DNA from: Rusavskia elegans
Taxonomy: Eukaryota; Ascomycota; Lecanoromycetes; Teloschistales; Teloschistaceae
NCBI GenBank assembly: GCA_011316305.1
Contig: SAUG01000087.1
Span: 124,001 to 188,000 of the forward strand
Direction of reading: 5' to 3'
DNA: 64,000 nucleotides
The notes under the pieces were generated by a model. The model saw nothing but the letters and a program-made list of their open reading frames with translations, searched no databases and had not been told where the DNA came from. Numbering within the stretch: position 1 is the stretch's first letter; every line of letters starts with the position of its first letter. Below, one piece after another: positions 21,557-32,224 of this stretch. A program made the translations under genes and the position numbers.

Positions 21557-21815
21557 GGCCGGCGAGTATGAGCAAGCTTATATATTTAGTCGCACTGCTG
21601 TGGAATCGTGCTCTGGCGCCCTACAGGCACCCACGACGTCGTCAGCTCAGTCGGCTTGGTAAGTGGATGTACAAGGATGTCAAGAAGCTGCCAGAAAGAA
21701 CAGCCGAAAGCTTGGCACATGCTTATCTTATCATGATCTTGCGGGGCGGCCTTGAGTATCAAAATATGAACGCTGCATCATCTTTCAGAGACCTCTCAAT
21801 TCAGTATCGTTTAGT
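21557..21815. promoter_or_regulatory. Divergent promoter: CUZ1-like / C45 acyltransferase
   Basis: 259 bp separate the two start codons, so both promoters lie here. No specific factor site recognised. Confidence 0.5.
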
Positions 21816-23026
21816 ATGCGTATAGTCGCATGTCAGGGTACACCACACGAGGTCAGCTCCGCTTTCTCGAACTCGAATAATGCTGGCTAAGCTTATTCTT
21901 GCTGTCCCAAGATCGGCTACCAACATGGCCGCGAAGCGAAGACAGAAATCGCTGCTGGGATAGAGTTCTACAGACAGCTCTTTCTAGAATCGAACAAGCT
22001 GTCATGGCCCCAAGTCTGTGAAGTTGCGAATGAATTTTCTCCGCTTCTTCTTGGTAAATGGCCCAATCTATACAGCGAGATCCATGGTATGTGGTGACTT
22101 GCAGATTTGATCAGCGGGTGCTGCAGTCACTGCAACCTGCAGATTACCAGTGACCGAGCATTGGTATCCCGATCTCCATTAGATGGTTGACTCTTCGTGT
22201 AGGCGTTGCGGCAGGTGCAGGACAATCCTTCTCTTCAATCTTGGCCTTGAACGTTCGTACCGAGATCGCCTTCGGACTGTTTTCTGATGGTTGCACGGCC
22301 CTGTCATGGAAAGATGGCAATACTAGTCTGCTAGCGCAGAACTGGGATTGGCAGCAAGAGCAGGAGGCAAACCTGATCCATTTGCGAATAAAGCAAGTTG
22401 GCAAGCCGAACATCGACATGATCACTGAAGCCGGCATCATCGGTAAAATCGGCCTGAATTTTGCAGGTGTTGGTGTTTGCCTTAATGCCACTCGAGCCGA
22501 AGGCGTCGACTTTGGCAGATTGCCATGCCATTTGGCTTTGAGGAGATGCCTGGACAGCAACAGTCGAGCAGAAGCTATAGGGGCCTTGCAGGAGGCTGGT
22601 GTTGCGAGTTCTTGCCATATCTTAGTGGCGGATCTGGAGGGGGGGACCGGAATCGAATGCAGCTCTGCCGATATCATCTTGATCCCAATGTGCGATAGAG
22701 GCAGGGTCATACATACCAACCATTTCGTCAATGAACACCCAGGAGTAGCAGAAAATGTGTTGTTAAAGGACTCGGAGGCAAGGCTCGCACGGATCAGCGA
22801 ACTCGTCAAGACTGCTAAGCCCGACGTTATATCGATACGACGACTGCTGAAGGACGAGGATGGATATCCCATATCTATCAATCGTCAACAAACACATGAA
22901 AGCACGATTGCGACATTGTTCAGCATAGTCATGCAACTTGATAAGGGATATGCGGATGTTCGAATGGGTAGACCAACAGAAGCTGAACAATATCTCAAGC
23001 TTCAGCCGGATTTGAAAGACGTCTAG
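21816..23026 (+). CDS. C45-family acyltransferase (penicillin acyltransferase-like, self-processing)
   Basis: Three exons (21816-21851, 21912-22086, 22203-23026), introns 60 and 116 nt, 344 residues. The 12-codon first exon ends GTPHE and joins IGYQHG, rebuilding the family's N-terminal motif; intron 1 has a GGCTAAGC branch. Downstream are NVRTEIAFGLFSDGC and NWDWQ. These Ntn hydrolases cleave their own chain before a Cys. Here the Gly100-Cys101 bond sits almost exactly where the Penicillium enzyme is cut (Gly102-Cys103). Length is close to that enzyme (357). The gene is not beside beta-lactam genes, and homologues are widespread in fungi that make no penicillin, so the natural substrate is unknown; acyl transfer or amide hydrolysis on a peptide or acyl-amino acid is likely. 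Intron 2 borders are the least certain part. Confidence 0.85.
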
Positions 23027-23325
23027 AAACATTGAATAGCCTGATAAGTTGGAAACATCCTCGGCTGGATTCTAGCCCTCTTCTGTCATATCTGAGCGGC
23101 TGCTGATGGGTGCACTCGATGGGCCGAGCCATGACGACTCGGATTGCCGTGGTAATGCATGAACTATACTGGGAATGCATATGGATTGAAGTAAACCGTT
23201 TCGATAAACTGGAAAACAGTGATTTTCCATCTTTTGTACAAAGCCGTGTGCAGTACTCCGTTTTGGTCGAGGAATGACTGCTGAATGTAGATCCGACGAC
23301 TCTACCACCTGCCTTGTGCTTCTGA

Positions 23326-23699
23326 TCAAGCCTTCGCTTTCTCTCCCCCACCAGCATTCTTCAGGAAGTCCCTGTAGTATTGGTCAGTCCTGTTTTGAAA
23401 ATGGAGATCTCCGGCCGATCCCGCTCAAGGTTTCCACTTGTGCATAGAGGCATACTGTATGAACTTTTCTTCATCTTTACTTCCAGCATTGATCGGCGGT
23501 CCTGACTCCTTTTCCTTCGTCTTCGCGGGCATGGCGAGGTAGACACCGGCGAACGTCGTGCCGAGGGTTGTCAACGCGAGCTGGAGATCGTGGTATCAGC
23601 GACTCGGGTCTCGTCCAGAAATGGCTGAAACCTCAGTTGACTTGGACATACCACATGGGCACCGACTTGTCGGCCGAGTATAGTGTATGTTGCAACCAT
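23326..23699 (-). CDS. ATP19: Mitochondrial ATP synthase subunit k
   Basis: Three short exons (23699-23652, 23580-23456, 23371-23326) with introns of 71 and 84 nt encode 72 residues. The product begins MVATYTILGRQVGAHV, followed by LALTTLGTTFAGVYLAMP (membrane span), a charged stretch and DFLKNAGGGEKAKA. This is the length and pattern of fungal subunit k, a small F1Fo component linked with dimer formation. Each exon is too short to stand out alone; all three junctions keep frame. It shares a 231-bp divergent promoter with another mitochondrial gene. Confidence 0.88.
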
Positions 23700-23930
23700 G
23701 ACTGATGGTGGGATTGCGAGGTCTGGGTTGCAAAGAGAATGCCCGAGGAATGTTTTCGTGAGAAGCTACGGCTCAAGCGCTTGACGCGGTTACAGCCAGC
23801 CGCGTCGGTACCTTCCCGGCGGCCAATTTTGGTGGGGAAATGACGAAGATGCGACCGTTGCGACGAAAGGCGTGGTAGGATAAATATTCGAATTACCTTC
23901 TCCAACATTGAAGCACAGCTACTCGCGAAC

Positions 23931-24890
23931 ATGTCTCAAGACAAATCCTCAAGTGCCTCAGATCTCCGACAGCGATCTACAGGTTTCCAAGATGCCCCAT
24001 TACCCCGAGAAAAGCTGCCTAAAGACCTGCAGAATCTTGTGGATAATGAAGAGTCCCTCATGGACCAAATATACGATGGCAAGTAAGTCTGTTCTGGTAT
24101 TTCTCATATGTATCAGCTCCCACTAACAGACATCTAGTGCGGAGGACACCACAAACACCGCTCTCCGCTACACACCCTACCTTGCCCGCGCCCGCACAAT
24201 CCTCCTCAGCGCACACCGCTATGTAGCCTACACGTCAGACATCGGCGAATCTTTCCGCCCCGTCGCCCACCCATGGCTAATCCGCGGCGCCTACGGCATC
24301 TCCTGGGCCTACCTCATTGGCGATGTCAGCCATGAAGGCTACAAAGCCTACCTCCGCAACCAACAGATCCTACATCCCGGCCAACCAGGCGTGAGCTCTG
24401 TCCGCGCCTCCGACGCCAGAGACGACCATCCGAGTACGAGCACAGTCGCGTTCAAGCCGGGTCATGTACCGGCCCTCGAAGATTATAGGAGCGTGATGGC
24501 GCAGAGGGCTGTGTTCCAGAGTGTTGCGAGTATGGGCCTGCCGGCTTTTACGATACATTCTATAGTGAGGTACTCGGGGAGGGCGTTGAAGGATGTGAAG
24601 AATACTAGGATTAGGAGCTATGGACCCATTGGGGTAAGTGAACTCTTGGATTTCACATCTTGAATACAAGTAGTCAGACTAAACTCATATTGTAGCTCGG
24701 CTTGGCTGCTGTACCGTTGTTGCCATATATGTTTGATCAACCGGTGGAGACGGCAGTCGAATGGACCTTTCATAAAGCCTTTGAACGCATCGGTGGACCA
24801 GAAGCTGTTGCTCACAGGCCAGAAACTGGTAGATCGGATATCCTGCAGGACCAGAGCAAGGACCGAGCTACTAAGGAGAAAGAACTATGA
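23931..24890 (+). CDS. Mitochondrial 18-kDa protein / MTFP1-like
   Basis: Three exons (23931-24082, 24138-24633, 24696-24890), introns 55 and 62 nt, 280 residues. The conserved core starts TALRYTPYLARARTIL and includes HRYVAYTSDIGESFRP, WAYLIGDVSHEGY and, across the last junction, YGPIG-LGLAAVPLLPYMFDQPVETAVEW. This is the MTFP1 (MTP18) family, inner-membrane proteins that influence mitochondrial fission and morphology in animals; the fungal members are little studied. An internal 50-residue segment with HPGQPG and DDHPSTST is a fungal-type insertion. The N-terminal 50 residues are polar, without a strong presequence. Intron 1 has a CACTAACAG branch. Confidence 0.88.
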
Positions 24891-25434
24891 GTGCCGCTAT
24901 ATGGGCAGTATGATTATGGTGTATTTTCTTTAGCGCGGCGTCCTTGGTATGATACCTTGTTCCTCTCATTCTCTTTCTGCACCACTCCTTCTCCTTTGAT
25001 CGTTGTTGACCAAGGGGGATGTACATTATTTGCTTGCAGTAAGAAAAATGAAAACGAACGCGTATCTATTCATCATGGTGACCAATCGTCATGACAATCC
25101 TTTGTCTGACGAAATGGGTTTCATGACCTGAGTTTGTGACACAAAGATTCTGGTATCGAGTCTGCAGCATCTCGCAACATGAGTATGCTCCAGCCTTGAT
25201 ATGTTTCTCATCACCCTCCGCTTGTGGCGAGCTTTGACTCCGTACCTCCTTATAGTGGGTTCCGACTTGTTGTATTGGGACGGTCCCTTGGCTCCTGTGA
25301 GGACAACAAGCAAAACCTTAGAGGCGGCTGCAGAGGAGCGTTGAGTGTAATTAACAATATCAAGATAGTCTATGGGGGTATCAAGTGTGTTACCTGCAGT
25401 ATTTTTCGAGACCCAAAGCGTGACACATCTTCAC
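24891..25434. other. Convergent intergenic region
   Basis: 3' flanks of the MTFP1-like gene and of the next minus-strand gene. T-rich tracts near 24930-25000; no other feature recognised. Confidence 0.5.
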
Positions 25435-26417
25435 CTATTCCTCCTCCAACTTCCCCATCAATCTTCGTCTGACCTTTGCATTGATGACCCCTCCAAACCC
25501 AAACGCCGGGATGATCCTGCCCATCCTTGCGAGAGTACTTCCCGCCCAGTTCTTGCCCACCTGCCTCATCCTTTCTGCCAGGGATACCCCGGGCCGATTA
25601 TAGAAGTCCAAGCCCCAAAGATGCAAAGGCGTAGTGAACACCTGCATCGCCGCCGGTGCCAATATCTGTGTCAAGCTAGCTCTGCTCATGACTTTTTCCA
25701 CCTCTTCCGATAACAATGGCGCTAGCAAAGGTGGAAGATTGAAGCTTGCGAAAACAGTCATCGAGTCGCGCAGTCCAAAGAGTACGTAGCTGGCTTTTGG
25801 AACCGACTTCGTTAATGCCGAGGCGGCATTGCCAGGAGCCCGGAACATCTGTGCGAATTGACTGTCTTTGTAAAGGCAGAGAGACATGTTGACGGAGCTG
25901 GCGGCGAGAAATTTAGAGGTTCCAGAGGTTGTGTGGGTCATCGATGAAGGGGTAAATGTACTAGAGATGGTATCGATTGAATTGGCCGTTAAGTAGGTGC
26001 TGAAGTAGACCATGGATATTAGGCGGAAGGGGCGGGATGCGAGAAAAGTGTGAGGACGTGTTAGCAGAGCGCGGAAGGAGCTCTTTATGGAATTCATGAG
26101 CAGTGAGCGACCGGATGCATTTTCGATGATGCCACTAAAGATTCCGATTTTAGCTGAGGATTGCTACCAGAGATCTGTCGCTGGTAGTCTACATACCGAT
26201 CAAAGATCGTAATCAAAGGTGCTATAAGGCCAGCGGCGGAGGCGGCAGAAAGTGCATCTGAAGCAATCCGTAGATGCAACTTGTTTGTATTCCATTCTTC
26301 ATGATACTCGGTAGTAGCGACAGTCGCTGGCGATTGCTGGAAGATGCTCTTGGGGTTCAAGGGAGTAGCGTGCTCTCCTGCACGGGGCACGTCGTTGCGA
26401 CCGGCGCCATTGCTCAT
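25435..26417 (-). CDS. Conserved fungal membrane protein, function unrecognised
   Basis: Two exons (26417-26197, 26134-25435) with a 62-nt intron join into 306 residues; the junction rebuilds FDRGIIENASGRSLL. I do not recognise a named family. Visible features: a hydrophobic segment SAASAAGLIAPLITIF before the junction, then PFRLISMVYFSTYLTANS, an SKFLAASSVNMSLCLYKDS stretch, a longer hydrophobic run VFASFNLPPLLAPLL, PAAMQVFTTPLHLWGLDFY, and a basic end (INAKVRRRLMGKLEEE). The spacing of short amphipathic or membrane segments with basic loops recalls mitochondrial carrier-like proteins, but no PxDxxK/R carrier signature is present. The start is uncertain: the frame stays open upstream of Met at 26417 to about 26573 without an ATG, so an additional 5' exon is possible. 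Confidence 0.75.
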
Positions 26418-26660
26418 CGCGTACGAATAGTCAAATTCAGGGTTGCAAGGTGCATGATGGAGTCCGAAGACTCCTGAAGACACTCCTCGTAGCGGTGAGG
26501 ATTTGAAGAAATTTTGGCTCCGAACTTCGGGTGAGCGGCAAAGATGCCAAGGAATTTCTAGGCCAGACCGCAAGGGGTATCATAGCACGTGAGAGAAACC
26601 AAACTCACAGAACTATTGGCATAGGGTAAGGACGGTGATGGATTTGATTGATGATGCGAC

Positions 26661-28060
26661 CTAAAATATGTCGTTGGATACTGTTTCCTTCGGGGATGCT
26701 TCTCCAAGATCTTTTGCTCTGAAACTTCCCCCTGCCGTAAGGTTGACAGCGCCTGCTTGCACAAGCTGCCAGAGGTAAGTACAAGCAGATCAAGAAGTCA
26801 CAGAACACTCACAGCTCTGCTCAAATCGTCGATTAGGTCATCGGCGTCCTCGATCCCGACACACAATCTTATGATATCTTCGGGCATCGCTCGCTCCCGT
26901 CTTGTTTTGGCATCGATACTGGCATGACTCATGCGGCATGGCATGCTGATCAAGCTGTTGACGCATCCAAAACTGACACTGATGGCCCACAACCGAGCAG
27001 CCTCGACAATACGCTCGCTCACATGGGTGTCACCCGTCTCAAAGGAAAGCACCGCGCCTGCGCCTCGTGCCATAGAATTGTGTAGCTTGTATTGAGGGTG
27101 AGATTTGAGACCAGGGTAGCGCACTTTGAAGCCGTGAGACTCCAAAAACTCTGCTATTCTCTGTGCATTTGACTGTTGTTGCTCGAGTCGTACTTTGAGT
27201 GTCTTGACGCCTCTCATCAACAGCCACGAGTCAAATGGAGAAAGTCCACATCCCGTCGAGTTGATGACGAAAAACAAGCTCTCACCAATGCTAGCTTTGT
27301 TGACAGCGATGACACCCGCCATAAGATCATGATGACCTGAAAGGTATTTGGTTCCACTTTCGTAAACAATATCAGCGCCAAGATCAAGAGGGTTTTGTAG
27401 AAGAGGTGAAAGCATGGTATTATCGACCGCAACGACGGCTGCGGGATTTGCCTCATGCGCAGCGAGAGCAATGGTAGGAATGTCGACGATTTTGATCAGA
27501 GGATTGGTTGGAGTTTCGAGGAGCACCATCGCAGTCTTAGCCCCAAGCACTCGGCGAACTATTTCTGGGTTGGTAGTATCCACATGGTGGACGATGATAC
27601 CTCCGTGGGTAGAAAGGAACTTGAGTAAGCGATTGGTACCTCCATACAGATCGTCGCCCGTTACCACTTCGTCGCCCGGTTTTAGCAGCCTTGTGATAAC
27701 ATCCAGAGCTCCCATGCCGGACGAAACGACAAGAGCTCGCTCAGCATTCATAATCTTGGCCAAGTGCCGTTCGAGGTGCGTCCTTGTGGGATTGCCGGAT
27801 CGGGTATAATCATATTCACCGCCTCCACTTCCTGATGTCTGCTTGAAGGTTGCCGTCTGGTAGATAGGTGTACTGCTTGCACCATATTGGTCGCTGCCTT
27901 CGGTATAGACAAGCTCGGTGGCTATGGCGTATCTTTTGCCATTGCGCGGACTTGAAGGAGCGGGTGAAGGTGGTAGATCGTGTCCATCGAGATCGAATTT
28001 CGCAAAGGCTTTGCTCATGGACTGCGAGGACTTCGGAGGGTCTGATCTACCGTCGGACAT
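26661..28060 (-). CDS. metG: Cystathionine beta-lyase (PLP-dependent)
   Basis: Two exons (28060-26813, 26765-26661) with a 47-nt intron give 450 residues. It is a Cys/Met-metabolism PLP enzyme. The pyridoxal lysine is Lys238 in ESGTKYLSGHHD; other signatures are YDYTRSGNPTRTHLE, SSGMGALDV and VDNTMLSPL. The sequence matches filamentous-fungal cystathionine beta-lyase (A. nidulans metG type, yeast Str3), including the Pro/Ser N-terminal extension, rather than the gamma-lyase. It cleaves cystathionine to homocysteine, pyruvate and ammonia in methionine synthesis. The terminal exon encodes the familiar LVQAGAV plus about 27 further residues, longer than usual; if the intron were retained the protein would end at AVSVL. 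Confidence 0.9.
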
Positions 28061-28508
28061 CGTAGAGACGTAAGCCGTTCCGGATGTTACGACCTTATGG
28101 CTGCGTGATTCGTTGGTTCAGGCTATCCGAGTTAGTGTACGCTCTTCTATTGTTTCTCCTTGGAGTGCTTTGAGTGTTTAATCGCAATGGAGATTCTTGT
28201 GTGCGAGAAAGGGTAAACATCGAGCTGGAGTTTACGGCGAGTTTGAAAGTCCATGCCGAATTCTCTAGTCAGGAACTAGCGTCAATGACGCAATCCGGGG
28301 TAGATTTAAGTGCAAAGAACGGAGTCGCAGGTCGATACATGACAAGTATATACTCCACTATACACAATATTTACTTCAGTCAACATTCTGTTCAAAAGGG
28401 ATAATCCTCAAGATTAGCCTATTGAAAACCCCGGAGTGAGTATAGTGTGTCTACATGATCCTAACACCGGTCCAAGCCCATGCATAAGCCCCGGGGTATC
28501 ATAGTACG
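28061..28508. other. Upstream region of cystathionine beta-lyase; 3' flank of MSP1
   Basis: No coding frame of interest. Expected to hold the metG promoter. No Met4/CpcA-type site could be called with confidence. Confidence 0.5.
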
Positions 28509-29749
28509 TCAGTCCAAACGCTCTTCCTCGGATACATCTGAATATTCCGAATCATTACCTATCTCTTTCCTCCGCTGTACTTTTTGCAATTGTGACCCTC
28601 CAGCTGATGCGAAAAAGTCGCTAGTCCTCAAGCCTCGTACCAATGTGGGATTGACAGCGTTCATCTGAGCGCCAGACGCCCGTTGTTGCCTGATGAGCTC
28701 TCGAACAGGGCCCATGGCAGCATCGCGGCAGGCTTCTTTGATATCGCTTCCGGACATGCCCGCCATGACTCGTACCAGGTATTCCAAGTCGAATTGGTCT
28801 TTGTCGATCCTAGTATCTTTGAGAACCAAACCAAGGATACGTAATCGCTGAGGTGCTGAAGGTAGAGAAACCGAGAACTTCTTGGGCATCCGCCGTAATA
28901 TTGCCTCATCGATGTCTTGTATCCGGTTCGTGGCTCCCAAGACTAGGATGCGTTGCGACTCCCCAGCTGAGTTGGCTGACGTCAAGCCGTCCCACAACGT
29001 CATGAATTCTGCTTTGACCATGCCACTTGCATCGTGTTCATTGCTCCTTCTTTGTCCCAAGACAGCATCAATCTCATCAATGAAGACAATACTTGGCTCC
29101 AGCTTTCTTGCAAGGGAGAATACAGCGTTCACGAGCTTGTTGGAATCGCCATACCACTTTTCGGTCAGTGTAGAGATGTGTAGATTGATAAACGTTGCGC
29201 CACTCTCATGTGCCAGAGCTTTGGCTAACATCGTCTTGCCACAACCAGGAGGGCCATATAAAAGAACACCCGACGGAGCAGATAGTAGTGATGACGTTTG
29301 GGCGTATAGTTGTGGCATGGTCAGCGGGTAGATGACGGACTCCTTGAGCTCATCGATAATATCCCCAAGACCACCAATGTCTTCAAAGGTTACCGGTATA
29401 TCTTCAGGCGCCACGACATCCATAGCTATTAGTTGTTCATATTGGTTTAAAGTGAGATCATCTTTCCGCGACCGCCGTAGCTTGCCGTTCCCCGTGTTCG
29501 AGTCTCCTTCCGAGGGTTTGCGATCAAGCTTTCGAAGAACTGCCGCTGCTGCAGCTTTACGATTGACTTGCTCCTGGTCGGGAGCATTAAGCTGGGTGAG
29601 ACTATAGCGAATAAGGAAGTAGAGAGATACGCTCTACATCGCGATGTTAGCTTCATCGCGCACCGGTTCCTCAAAACCAAGGCAGGTAGGCTTACGGTCG
29701 AGGCTAGAAGGAACAGGTCTTGCAAGAAGTCAACCCTTCGATATGGCAT
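28509..29749 (-). CDS. MSP1: Msp1/ATAD1 AAA-ATPase, mitochondrial outer-membrane extractase
   Basis: Two exons (29749-29696, 29633-28509) with a 62-nt intron give 392 residues. A single N-terminal membrane anchor is assembled across the intron (FLQDLFLLAST plus SVSLYFLIRYSL). The AAA module follows, with Walker A GPPGCGKT at 145-152, Walker B IVFIDEID at 200-207 and a GATNRIQDIDEAILRR sensor/arginine-finger segment. Msp1 pulls mislocalised tail-anchored proteins out of the outer membrane and clears stalled import substrates. The acidic C-terminal tail (DSEYSDVSEEERLD) is longer than in yeast. It is divergent from the CSM1/PCS1 gene across 213 bp. Confidence 0.93.
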
Positions 29750-29962
29750 CTTCAATATAATTATATGCACATACAATTAAATTGGGGGATTTTCCAGGAG
29801 CAATGCGCAAGCTGTCTTAGATCTTCCACTGAGGCGCTAAAAGGATCGACAATCTTATCAGTTCTCTATTTACACCCGACCTCCCAGATCTTGCCTACTC
29901 GTATGAATCGCGTCGACAAATAAGATAAATCACGCGTTCACCGTTCGAAGGATTGGTCTAGT
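29750..29962. promoter_or_regulatory. Divergent promoter: MSP1 / monopolin subunit
   Basis: 213 bp between two start codons; both promoters must overlap here. No specific site recognised. Confidence 0.5.
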
Positions 29963-31681
29963 ATGGCATCCAAACCAAAGGTAATGATTTCACGCTCGTC
30001 GCCCATGGAATTCGACATGGAAGAGGTAACCACGTTGCCGGATGCGCTGCCCACTCCAGAGTCCAATCAGGAAAATGCAAAGCCCACAAGAAAAGGTCGT
30101 GGTAGAGGCAAAGCTGCGGCCAGTGCCAGCACAAAAGCCAAGCCAAAACAACCTGGGACGATAGCAGGAAAGAAGAAAGCTGCACCGAAAAAGACAGGTC
30201 CCAAGCGAGCCCCTCTGAAGGAACAGTCAACCAACCAGAACCACGAAGACACCGAGGAGGTAGATGAATTTGAAGGAGAAATGCGGAAAGGAAAAGAGGG
30301 CGATCAGTCCGCGGCCTCGGCCGATGAACTGGTCGCGGTGAAACAACCCATCAAGAAGGCACGAACCGCGGCAAAAGGAAAGACTCAACCCAAAAGAAAG
30401 CAGACGGATACCGAAACGCTACAACAGATCAAAGATACTGGCAAAGATGAAGAATTTGAGTACACGCCAGTCACTGCTCGCCAGACCAAGCCTCCCCAGA
30501 AAGCTCGTGGTAGACCATCAGCCGATTCAGCAAAAGCTGTTCCTGAGTCACAGATTCCCCAGAAAGTTATTCCAGATACACAGGAGGTAGCTATGGATGT
30601 TGAACCAGCACAATATTCCATACAGAGCGAAGCGGACGAAGAGATTCCTCAGTCAGTCTTCCGTCGGACGAACAATGCACAATTAAACTCCAGGCCACTG
30701 CAACCTGCTGCAGTGCGAAAACAAACCGATTACCTATCCGATAATGAGCGAGGAGGTGGAGATCCAGCACTAAGACGAAAGCTTGGAGAAATGACGAAGA
30801 AGTTCGAGAGTCTCGAAGTGAAGTACAAAAAACTCACGGATGTCGGGATCAAAGAGGCCGAGGCCAATTTCGAGAAACTGAAAATAAGTGCGGAAGCCAA
30901 GTCAAAAGGTCTGAGCCTGTTCGCCTTCCTGCCAAGTCATATTCAACTGACGGTAGCACAGCGGCAAATGAATTGATCGCCAGCTTGAAGAAGGAGTTGG
31001 CTACCCAAAAAGCTTTAGCGCAAGAATCACGCAACCTACAAAAGCAGCTGGTAGCCAAAGATGTAGACGTTTCTAAAGCCCAGGCTCTCGCGACCGAATT
31101 GTCCAATGCTCTTTCGGAATCGCACAATGAGAACAAAGTTTTACAAGCCAAGATAGCCAGTACGCGCACGGCATCGACGGTCATTGAGAGCACCAACTCC
31201 AAGACACCCGGAAGTGCTATCAAGGGTAATCGTTCGTTGCGTACCATCATGGTCGGCAGCGCGGAAGCGGCGCAAGCAGCACAAGCAGCCCAGTTGAAAG
31301 AGGATCTTTATAGAGATCTCACAGGTCTGCTAGTACTTGGAGTGGAGAAAGGAGAGGATGCCGATATGTATGATTGCATTCAGACGGGCCGCAACGGCAG
31401 TAAGTCAAAGCGTTCACATGACAAGGTTGTTCATACTGACAAGCTTGGATCAAGCGTTGCACTTCAAATTAGGGATTGCTACCAATACGGATGACAATTA
31501 CGAAGAGACGGAGTTTCAATACACGCCGCGACTAGACAACGACCGAGATCGGGATTTGCTTGCAATTCTCCCAGATTACTTGAGTGAAGAAATTACCTTT
31601 TCCCGACACAATGCGGCCAAATTTTATGGGCGAGTAGTGGAGACGCTGACCAAAAGACGCACTGAGGAAGATGGAGCATAA
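29963..31681 (+). CDS. PCS1: Monopolin subunit Csm1/Pcs1 (kinetochore clamp)
   Basis: Three exons (29963-30908, 30962-31399, 31455-31681), introns 53 and 55 nt, 536 residues. The N-terminal 250 residues are basic, Lys/Ala/Pro-rich and disordered, with repeated RGRGK and KKAAPKK stretches like AT-hook or chromatin-binding tails. A coiled coil runs from about 270 to 385, and the conserved globular Csm1/Pcs1 domain lies at the C-terminus: YDCIQTGRNGT joined across intron 2 to LHFKLGIATN, then YTPRLDNDRDRDLLAILPDY. Csm1/Pcs1 clamps kinetochore microtubule-attachment sites together and, in yeast, also sits in the nucleolus at rDNA. The tail is longer than in yeast Csm1 (190 residues), as is usual in filamentous fungi. 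Confidence 0.88.
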
Positions 31682-32224
31682 TGATCAGGCATTGCAAAGC
31701 AGGTCCAGCAGGTAGCTACGGAGTTTTTGGGCGATCTGGCATTTGGGTTGTGAATATATACCCGACCAATGGTAAGATGCTTGTAAGCTACGAGAAGCAA
31801 GATTCTGGATGTCCTCTGTATGGTTTTGTCGTGCTTCAGCGTCACCTAATTCCGCACTTCCCCAAGATGTAGAACTTCACAGATGGCCGACGAGATAGAG
31901 ATTAGAATCAATATGACAAAGGCATCTTGCAATGATGTCCGATGCAATGGCAGCTCAGACCATTGGAGTGTCAGATACATCAGGTACGATGCCCACATTG
32001 CCCTGGCGATCCATGTTGCGTGCTACGCAACCTGTGCAAGCCTGTCTCTTCCAAATAGGGGGTGAAATCCTCGGGATATCCGCGCGGAACCGAACCGCGT
32101 TTCATCGACTTCACGTTCCCGACATCCATTATTATCCCAAGAGATACAAAAGCCAGCCCAATGCGCTCATTGTCAGGGTAAGGGTCAATTGATTTGAGCA
32201 GAGACAGCTCCATCCCCCTCTTTT
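31682..32224. other. Intergenic region between PCS1 and MCD4
   Basis: 3' flank of PCS1 and promoter of MCD4. Several short frames, none convincing. Confidence 0.5.
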
